64,000 bases of DNA, from the NCBI GenBank assembly GCA_020086605.1, contig JACBWW010000015.1, positions 24,432,483 through 24,496,482 on the forward strand, given 5' to 3'. Below are positions 1 through 10,000 of this stretch, piece by piece. Every line of letters starts with the position of its first letter. Within the stretch, counting starts at the first letter, position 1. Origin of the DNA: Lanius collurio (taxonomy: Eukaryota > Chordata > Aves > Passeriformes > Laniidae). The notes under the pieces are model-generated. The model was not told the origin of the DNA. It saw nothing but the letters and a program-made list of their open reading frames with translations, and did not search any database. A program made the position numbers and the translations under genes.

Positions 1-984
1 CACTTGAGTTACGATTTGCCAGTCCTTGTAAATGTGCAGGACTGCACCTCTTCCATTTTATTTTGAGATTCAGGCCAGTGGGGACAGGTGATCAAATCTA
101 GACCTCTCATCACTCTAGTGCCATTTAACTTCTTCCAGCTCTGTGTGGCTTAAGAATGCTTCCCAACCAAAAGCAATACAGACTGCACCAAACCAAAGTC
201 AGACCTTAAAACTAAGGGTGGCTCATGTCATCTCCATGACTCTGCCTTCTCTCCCTGCCCCTCCTCTCAACACTCTGTGCCTGGCGGGAGTGACAGTGGT
301 GAGATGAATTTATTTCTTCTTGCTTTGTTTTTGTCACAATAGGGTAACTTGTTCAGTCTGCCCACCACAAGCTATTTCTGCTGGTGCCTGCAGAGGGAGG
401 AGCACCCTCCAATCACTGAAAAAGAGCTCAAAGTGCCATGCACCAGGCAGGCTGGTCCTGCTCTTCCACCCACCATGAAATTTCAAGCAATGATAGCCTC
501 CCTTCCAGATGACTCTGCCAGCAACCAGGATTCAAAGCTATGTTTGTTTCTGTCATGCTTGGTTGGCTTTTAACTGATGTACCACTTAATTGCAAAAAAC
601 ACTGGCACAAAGCAAGCTGCCTTCAGTTTCTTGGCCTTGGTTTTCAGTGTTATTTAGATTCCAAATAGGCATCTGATGGCACAGCCAAAAGTATAAAGAG
701 GAGATAACTGTAATTTTGACCACCTTCCATGAAGCACTCCTGACTGGGTTAATGTTCTGCACAGAAACCCATCTCTCATTTCTTATATGGATTTTACTCC
801 TTTTCTAAAGAGACTGCAGAAGAAATCCCTATGTGTCATTTAAATCCTGAAAATGAAGCCAAAAGTCATTTGAAGGATGAATAGGGGCTGTGGATAAAGG
901 TATTCTTTTTCTCACACCTTTCCTGATACAATTTTCTGCTCTGCCACAGCTATTTTATTTTTCATTTCTAGTTTTTTCTAACAG
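1..984 (+). other. TECRL: TECRL intron (3' part), upstream of first visible exon
   Basis: This is non-coding sequence ending in a TTTTTTCTAACAG acceptor. I looked for the preceding TECRL exon, which should end one base into a Glu codon and encode a segment resembling the TECR residues before EYTGP. I did not see it, so that exon is off the left edge. No repeats were recognised. Confidence 0.75.
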
Positions 985-1087
985 AATACACTGGGCCTCT
1001 TCTCATATATCTACTCTTTTACATTCGCCTCTCGACTATTTATGATCAAGTGGAAAGCAGGAAGAACTTCCGCCACCCGGTGGTTCA
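985..1087 (+). CDS. TECRL: TECRL coding exon (first visible)
   Basis: 103 nt. It starts after ...CTAACAG with two bases of a split Glu codon and ends two bases into a His codon before the donor GTAAGT. It encodes (E)[19 protein letters not shown], a hydrophobic membrane segment, then the loop [14 protein letters not shown](H). TECR has the near-identical EYTGPL.IYLLFY and a HxVVH end in the same place. Confidence 0.94.
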
Positions 1088-4000
1088 GTAAGTGACACTT
1101 GTGTGAACTGTTTTCCTGGAGCATGAGAAACTGGAGGGATGGAGATTGCATTTCCAGGGCTGAGGATGTTACAGGGGGCCTGAGGCTGCTTGCCTGGTGT
1201 CAGATTCCGTTCTTACCAATACCTGTTTGACATTTAGCAGCACTCATAAGCCTGACCAAAAATGGGATCCCAGCTGCAATAGTCACTGCACCCGGTCACC
1301 ATGGAGATGCGGTGTTTTCCCCAAACAGTTTAATATAAATTCTGAACATAAGGTGAAATAAAAAACGCAGTGGGCAGTAACCAAAGCCATGCTTGACAGA
1401 GAATATTAGACTCCAGGTGCCCCACTACCAATCTCCTTACAGCACATTCCTGCTCTTGAGATGAGCAGGACAGAAAATAACTACCCCACACCAGCTCTCA
1501 CCTAGGCACAAGAAAGAGGAAAGCCAACAGGTGTGCATGTCATGAGTCAGGTCAAGAACCTCAAAAGAAGCATCTCCACAGGACGGTGGTGGAATTCACC
1601 AGTCAGACTGGGAAATTTCACACTTAAGCAATTTCCTTTCAGTGGAATTGTCCCCATTCTGGGTGATTAGTGCCTGGCACAAGGATGAAAGGTGATCAAG
1701 GAAAACCTGTCACCTGCATGAGCTGGACCACTTATGGGAGGGCACAAAGGGGCCTAGGAGGCTCAAGGACTGCACAGCTTTCCCACACACTTCTTTCACA
1801 CTGTGATTGCAGAATCAGGGGAACAGGGGTATACAGCAGAGAAATACAGAGAGTAATAATGCCATTTACAGATGGAGAAACAGGCACTTGGAGACACATT
1901 AAGGGAGTTAGTGGAGCTGGGAATGAGAACACAAAACAATTGAATTCAAATCCAGAGCTGCAACATGCTTGTCTTCCTTCTCTTGTGCATATGCTTAAAA
2001 GGAGAATGTTTCTGGCAGCACAGAAGAACCTGCAATACCTTTACCTTCTTTTACATGGGCAAGGGCTGAGCAGAATCCTGCCAGTGACCACTCCTTAATG
2101 GGTTCATCTGAGGTCCCCATCCTAAGCCAAATTAATTTAGAAATTTCCAGCAAAGCTGAAAGTTTGCTCCAGGCTTTGGATAAGTTGTTAATAGTTTGAA
2201 ATTTTCTTAGCTCAAATATCTCTGGCTTAATTACTTTGAAATTGTTTAATCTTTGACTTTAGCTACTGTACACGATGCATAATAAAATTATTTGAGATTT
2301 CACATGCTTAAAACCTCTTTTCATTTATGTCTTATAATTGGTTTGCAGCAAGACGGGCTATGGTAGTACGGTAAATGTAACCAAGATAAAATGCCATCAG
2401 GAATCACTCCTGACATTTGTTTCTGAAACACAATCACTATGAGCTGCAACTCATTCTTGGAAGCAAATCAGCAATGCCTGTTATTGTTTCATAATCTTCC
2501 TCAAAAGAGAATCAATATAATAGTTTCTACCACAATTACCTCATTTCTTTATAACAGGGAACAAAAAACCCATCAGAATGGATTAATTTAGGAACAAAAT
2601 CTCATTTTGTGTCCACAAGGAAATGAAACACAAACTACCCCCATGCAGCTACTTGAGTTGGCAAAGGACAAGGAAACCATTCAGAAGATATTCAGAATGT
2701 TTTTAAATGTCAGACACATCCTACAGGAGCATTAAGGTGGCCTTAAACGTGGTAGACATCTTTTGGAAGAGCGTGTCAGACGCCTGGCTGTATACACGTG
2801 TCCTGTCTAAATGTCTCGTCAGGTCTATGTATCACATTCAGAGCCCAAGGAGCTCTTTTTATTTCAAGGCTAGTAAAAATAAGCTGCTTCCCTGCAAAAT
2901 GCAAGCGACTTTGTATAATATTGAAAATGATTCCATTAATCTTTGGTTCCAGATGCTTCAATTAAGACAATATCTTAAATCCCACAATTTTAATATGACT
3001 GCAGTTTTAGAATATTAGTTCTTATTCCTTTCATGACATTAACTGTGAGGTAATAAAAAAATCTTTCACTTACCTTAATCTCCTTTTTTTTTCTCCCTCT
3101 CCCTTCCAGCTTGGCCTGTTTCTGTCACTGTTTACACTACATCAGACATCTTCTGGAGACGTTATTTGTTCACAAGTTTTCGGAAGGGCACACTCCTCTG
3201 AAAAATATGATAAAGGTAAAAATATGTTTATCATCTTGCTTAAGAGAATATCCTCATATCAAAGCAGTCCTTGGAAGAAGATAGGGAAATAAAAATTAAT
3301 TAATTTTGTAGCTCCAGGAATTATGTTTAGTGAAAATACAGATACAGGAAGGATTTTGGAACCACGTCCCCAAGGACATAAATTGAAATCAATGTCCATT
3401 TTAGCTCCTCTATGTAAATGTCCACTTTGACTCATACACCCAAGGGGCTGATTGTCATGTCCAGGATATTTTTCAGACTGAATGGTATTTTATGATGATA
3501 GCTACTGCTGCAACATCTAGCAGTGTTGACAGAAATCATACACTGCTTCCTTGGTGCAATATAAATACAGAGCAAGAGACAGCTCTTGTGCTAGGAAGTG
3601 AAAATCAAAATACAAGTAGGAATAAAAACTTCTCTTTTTGTAGATGGAGGCCTCAGGCAGGAAGATACTGAGCTGGCCAGGCCTTCTCTCTTCCAAAGCC
3701 TCCTGAATTTCAACTGTGTGTCATTACTCATAGGTTTTACTCCTTTTATTTCACACACTGTACCTTGGCCATTTTGTACAACCTCTCCACCCCATACAGT
3801 GTGATGTAAAGTCCCTCCCTTTAAACATTTTGGAATACATTTAGGACTTTGGTGAAGGAGATTAACACATGGTCTTGATAGGGGGCTTCAATTTTACGCT
3901 TTCTTGTTTTGTCTGGTTTAGTGTTCTGTTTGTCTTGCTCTATCTTGCTTGGAAATGCTGAATTTCAGGTACAGTAACAGCTCAGGTGTGTTAACCAGCC

Positions 4001-7000
4001 CTAGAATTTTAGCAGCCCAACTCAAAGAAATGTACTCTTTAGCAGTAGAATCAAAGAAGGAGAAAACAAGTTCCAATTCCTAGAAAGGCATAAAACACAT
4101 TCCACACAATGTAAAAAACATCCACATTGTGCACCCAATTTTTTCTTTTTACTCGCTTCATAGCATCTTAGAAAGATATATATTCTGAGTCTCACAAAGC
4201 AGCTGCAGAGTCTTTCAGTGGTCACTTGGGTTTTGCATTTGGCAGAATTTATACTTATAAAGTTACAGTTTGTAATTCCTTGCTGCCCTTTCAAAAGGAT
4301 TATCTGTCTGTTCCAGGGCTGTGCCTTTTACTGGGGATTCACATCCTGGATTGCATACTACATCAACCACCCCCGGTACACGCCACCATGTAGGTATGGG
4401 TACGACACAAAGATGATAAACTTGGTTTGAAAAAGTCTTTGCCATGTAACCTGAAGTCCTCCAAAATCAAGAGACAGGTCCCACATTAGATTATATGACT
4501 AATCTATCCAGAAATTAATCTTTGCTCCCTGTCAGAAGGAAGGTTGTTGTGTTGGAAGCACCTCTGCTTGGTGCCGCTGAATGTTTGTGCCTGTTCAGCA
4601 ATGGTCAGTCACTGTCCAATCTGGACAAGTAGAGAAAACACAAAGATCAATATATTTTGCTCATCTTCACAACATATGTATTAAAGAATGCAGGAGAGAA
4701 CTAGAGCAGCTTGCATCTTCGTGGAGGAGATATTTATTTGCAAAAGATACATCCTTTTCATGAAAATTAAGGTTTTTCTTTTTTTTTTTCCCCCTGAGAA
4801 ACCAGTAAAAATCCATCACATACTGCTGATAACAGAAATATTTTTTTAATTTTTAGATTTTTCATCATTTTGTTCCCTCTCCTCATATTTTAGTATTACA
4901 CTGCTCTTTCTACATTATTTCTTTTCTGTTTGCTCTCTGGACTTTTGCTTCTTTTGAGCATAATTGGCACAGGTTTCATTTTCTGCTACTTTACTTTTCT
5001 TGCTTTACCTTAGTCTTTCTTTTCCTCTCAGATTTATCCATGAACTTTGGGAACAAAGCATTTGCTTTGGCATTTTTATTTGCACTCAGTTAAATTGCTA
5101 AGTTTTTTCAACCAAAAATTTCTCCTACGTGACACTTGCTTTTCTTTCAAAATAGCACAAAAGATCTATTTCAAAATTATATGATTCATTGAATGACAGT
5201 TGGATTTGGTGTGGCTTTAACAACAATGCTGCAAACAATGCAGAAACCTCCCTAGATACAGTTTTTAGCAGTCTGGGCTACCAAATCAATAAGTGCAGTG
5301 TCTTTATAGGGGAAACTCTTTGTTCAAGACACAAAAGAGGAAGCATTCAGAAGAACTATTTCTAATTGCTTGCCACTGCCTTAAAATGCCTTTGGCACCA
5401 CAGAAGGGTCCTGTGCCAGCCAGGAGAAAAGTTCTCAAAATAAAGGCTTTATGAGACATGGCCAAGGCAAGTGAGGTATGTACATATGGTTTGTGTCCCC
5501 CAGCTATGACCAAGGTTTACTTGGGAACTGTAAACCTTTGGACATGAACATAGAGCCCTACAGTGGTCTGGGACAACAGCAAAAAGGAGAGGGCAGGCAA
5601 ATGGCAAATAAAATTTACAGATGTTATATGTATTTCTTGTATGACTATGAAGCTGGTAGTGGCTGTGTAGTAAAGCCTGACTATTGCCTCACGACTAAAA
5701 TAAAAAAAGGTAATGGATAGGTTATGTATTGGGTTTTCTGCTCATGGAAGTAGAAGGTTCTATGGATAAGGCTGTGATTCTTGGCCTGGTTTTGCCACTG
5801 ACCTTCACTCCTCTCCTTGTTTTTGCAAGGGATTCTCCACCACCTGCTGCTTTGACAATACACTTGGATATGTGAAGTTGGCAAATACTAAAAACAGTTG
5901 GGTGAAAACTGCCTTGAGATCAGTGGTGTAAAACTGGCATTTCTAGAGTGCTGTTACTGTTTGTGTTGTCTTCATATTGTGTGTGATAACATCCAATCTT
6001 TCTGCAAATCCTGTCAGGAAAGAAGCATTTCTGCTCCTCAGCACTAGATTAATTTCACCCATAGCAAACCATGTGCATACTGTAAAATGCAATTTATAAT
6101 TTCGTTCTATTTTCTAGCATTTGGCCACAAACAAGTTTCTTATGCTGCTCTTGCTTTTCTGGTATGTACAAAAATTAAGTTTTATTTATGATTATGGAAG
6201 AGGATTAACTCACAATTTAGTAAAATGCAGTAATGCTTCTGTGCATTTGTGTGTATACATATATTTAAGTCCATGTCCACAGCCCTGTGTACTTTGACTA
6301 GATTTAGTACTAATCTATTAAGGTTTCTCAGTCAGGAAGTGTCCTACTAATATTTATGTACACAGAATTTAAACAGAAATACTGTATTTTGAGAGCCATG
6401 AGTCATCAGCATTATTATTACTGGTAATTGTGTTAGAACACTAATATTTAGACAGACTGAAACTTGTCATTTTTAAAATACTGAAGAATGACATCCTAAT
6501 CAGACTTTGCAATAGTTCAGTGTACCCTGAATAACTTATAGTCAATAGCTATTAAAATCTATGTAAACAATCCCTGCCAAAATGGGATAAACCAAAGGAA
6601 ACTGCAGCTGGTGAAGAATGGCTGAGACTACTCATCCTGGTGTTTGAGTGAACATAATTGTACAGTGAGACAGAGGCTTGGTAAGAAGTTCTCACCTGGA
6701 AATATATTTACTCTCTGTCCTCTGGAACTGCTGGGTCAGTAGCCAAAATATCCTCTTTGAAAATCAGATATAGAACAGTTTCCAGAAATATAATATGGTG
6801 ATGGGACAGTAATGTGTCTAGGCTCCTTCAGACAAACACTATTCAGAAAAACACACAAAACCTCATTAGTAATATTTAAATGCTTTCGTAAATTTCGTAA
6901 AGTTTTGCTTTCCCAGCAAAACTAGCCCTCATCAATGTCTCTGCTTAGGGAAAGCCTCCTTTCCCTTTGAAACATCCCTCTCTGCATTAGTGGAACATGC

Positions 7001-10000
7001 CCTGCTATAGCTTGTAAAGAAAATGCTGCCATCAAGCAAATGGATGAGTCCTGTTGGGGTTGTTTGCTGTAAAATATGTCAATCCCTTTAAGATCTGCAT
7101 CAGCACCTGGTCTGGGCTCCGAATTCTTACAGCTCTTTTGGGAACGCCCTACCCATGGAAACTCAAAACCCGTCCCTTTCAGATCTTGTGCTGGCAGATT
7201 CCCAGACAATGAATTTAAAACATCAACATATGAAATAAAATAATTTGAAGCTGTTTTCACAGGTTTCTTAAATATATGAATAAAATATTTGGAAGATTTC
7301 TTTTTTTTAACCCTTTTTAAAGTCTTGTCTTTATTACACATCCTGCTTTAAGTGTATACATCTGCAGCTGCTGTAAACAACAGTACAGAGTAATTTGAAG
7401 AGTGTCTGCAGGCCCTCCTGAAAGATTTTCATGTTTAGAGAAATTAAGCTTTGCAGGGATGTTTTTCTCGTAGGGTACACATGGAATATAAAGAGGGGAA
7501 ACAATGTGTAGATGTCAATATTTTATAATCATAAATAGTGCCAGCTTTTTCTCTGCTGTTCCTCACTGCCCCATATTTTATATATGATATACTATGGACT
7601 AGCTTAAATTTAGCAGTGGTTCTCAATGTAGAACATTAACAGTCCCATTTCTAGGGAGGTACATAAGAGTTAACCACAGAAGAATGCAGCTACAGAGTCA
7701 AAGGTAAGCCAGTGAAAATCCCTGCAGAAATGCCCTTTGCTTGTTTTACTTAGAATTAGTAGGGGTTAATTATGTATATGTGTGAATATCTCTTGCTCCA
7801 CAATAGTATAGGCATCTCATTAGGTACAGTGTTTTACAAAACCACTTTTAACCACAAAACCTTTTTCTTTAACATAACAGCAATCAGAAAAACAAATCAC
7901 GTTCCCAGCTCATAATTGGAAGTATGTAAATTAAAATTATGTCCATTGCTATGGTTAGAGTTATAGCTTCTGATATGGTATTTTACAATAGAATTTAATT
8001 TTCTGGCTATTTAGTGTTTTACATCTGGTATTTATGATAGAGGATGGTCAGTTATTTGGAATTAGAAAAATTTAAAAGGACAGCAGGGTTTGAATCGTAA
8101 CTACCTAGCCATGCAGATAACAGCCAATTACAGGTCTATTTACTAATAGACATGATCTAAACCTTCCAAACAAACCCAACAAAAATCTCTGCTGAAAAGG
8201 GGAAAATTCTTCAGCAATGATAACTACAATGCTCTTTCAGATAACAGCATGTTTCAATATAAAATGAATATATTTCTTTCAATTAGTTTTAGTAAAAAAT
8301 TGTTATGGATGACTTTTGGGATTAACTTAAAAATGACAATTGAAGTTCTTTTGTTGTATTAATTTTGTGACTTCACACTTTTAACATCTCTAGGCCTTAA
8401 CATTTTCCTTTCAATTTTAATTTCTTAAACTTTTTCAATCCTTGCAAATTTAGAACGACAAATGCTGTAAGAAAATGCAACTTTTTAACACTGGATTTTT
8501 CCAATTTGAGAGGACAAATCAGTCTTCAAACACAGAAATGAATAAAAAAGTTCAATTCAGCCTGAGCTTGAACTGCATACAGTATTTTGGTTTTATTCAC
8601 AGAGTAGGAAAAAAATAAAAACCATAAAATTACATAATTGTGATGACAGCTCTTCTTCTTCAGGAATATAAACTTATTTTCCTACCAGTTCCCACTTTAA
8701 ATATGGGTGAATATTGATCTTGATTCTTCGGTAGTTGTAGCTGATGAGGTACTGAAAGCCCCAAGCAAATCTGAAATCAGCCTGTACCGCAGGCTGTATA
8801 ACCAAAGGGGGACACATGGTACCTCTTCCAAAGGTTTGAAACATCTACATGTTGGAGACCAACACTGAGAGGTTGGTCATGGCTAGGAATGGCATAACCA
8901 GAGAGTTGCAGAGACAGGAACAGTACTGGCTCCCTTCCTTTATCAGACCCCAACTACTATCCATTCAACCAGTTTGCCTTTTGGAGAACTGCTGGGTGTT
9001 TTATTCACCCTATTTTTCCTTCCTGTTTTGCTGAACACCTTTGAAAGTGTGTGTAGGAAAAGGTTAGAGACATTAACTTGTGACATCTTTACAAAACCAG
9101 AGGTCAGCTTTTCACCTTCTTCCTTGCAGCTTGGATTAAAGCCAGAAGAAATCAAGAAGAGCATCTTGCTGAATTCCTTAGAGCCAAGGAGTCTCTCTGA
9201 CCTCCCCAGGGCCAAACATTGCATGTGCTGGGCATGGGAAGCCCACTGAAGGCCTGGCTGCATGGAGCTCCATGGGGCTGTGCCAGGGGCTCTCATCCCA
9301 GGCTGCACCCACTGTGTTCACTGGACACTTGTGTGTGTGACTGTGATCACAGGCTGTTTTCTGGAGCACATATTTCCTGGATACAGAGGCTGAGTTGTAA
9401 TGGGGAGGGTTGTGGTTGTGCAGTGCAACACAACTACCACAGCTTTTTAGGCATACAACTGAAAATATGTTTTTAATGTCTTGCAGATGTGTGAAGCTGG
9501 AAATCACTTTATCAATGTAGCTTTAGCTCACCAAATCAATTCAGGTATGTCTTTGTTTCCTGTTTGTTTACGACTGAAGTGTGCCTAACCTATCTATCTT
9601 CTGCTGCTGTACAGTAATTTATGTATATATATCCACTGAATAAAGAAAGATGAAGTAGGTATCATGCCATTGGTCTAACACCTTCAAAACAAATGGGATG
9701 ACAAGGAAACATTAGCAACACTGTTTTGGTTTCAAAGCTTATAACAAATTTATCCTAATTAGACACAACTGCAATTTAAATATGGATTTAAGCTCAGAAG
9801 TCCTTTAAAGCATGCTGGTGACTGACAGCAGTGTGTTTAATTTTAAATAGGTCTCAAAAACTTCTAAACTATATTGCAGAATTTTTAGACACATTCAACT
9901 CAGGCAAAGATGTACATGCATGTATTCAAATACACAGAGATAGACTCATGAATACTTACACAGGCATCAGTGTAAATGTATGCCCTTAACAGGTTGGGTT

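Noticed and set aside
1670..2098. 142-codon open frame on the + strand
   Set aside because: It overlaps the MIR-like fragment inside a TECRL intron. It has no recognisable domain and no splice support.
4394..4399. Alternative donor GTATGG for the 4317 exon
   Set aside because: It would shift the reading frame. The GTAGGT at 4390 gives the family-conserved PPSFG junction.
6922..7341. 139-codon open frame on the minus strand
   Set aside because: It lies wholly inside a TECRL intron, has low-complexity Lys runs and shows no known motif.
8080..8100. GGGTTTGAATCG resembling a tRNA T-loop
   Set aside because: No matching acceptor stem, D-loop or anticodon arm could be folded around it.
8943..9308. 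121-codon minus-strand frame and several overlapping frames
   Set aside because: Frames are open on both strands in a GC-richer intron patch, the usual sign of chance openness.
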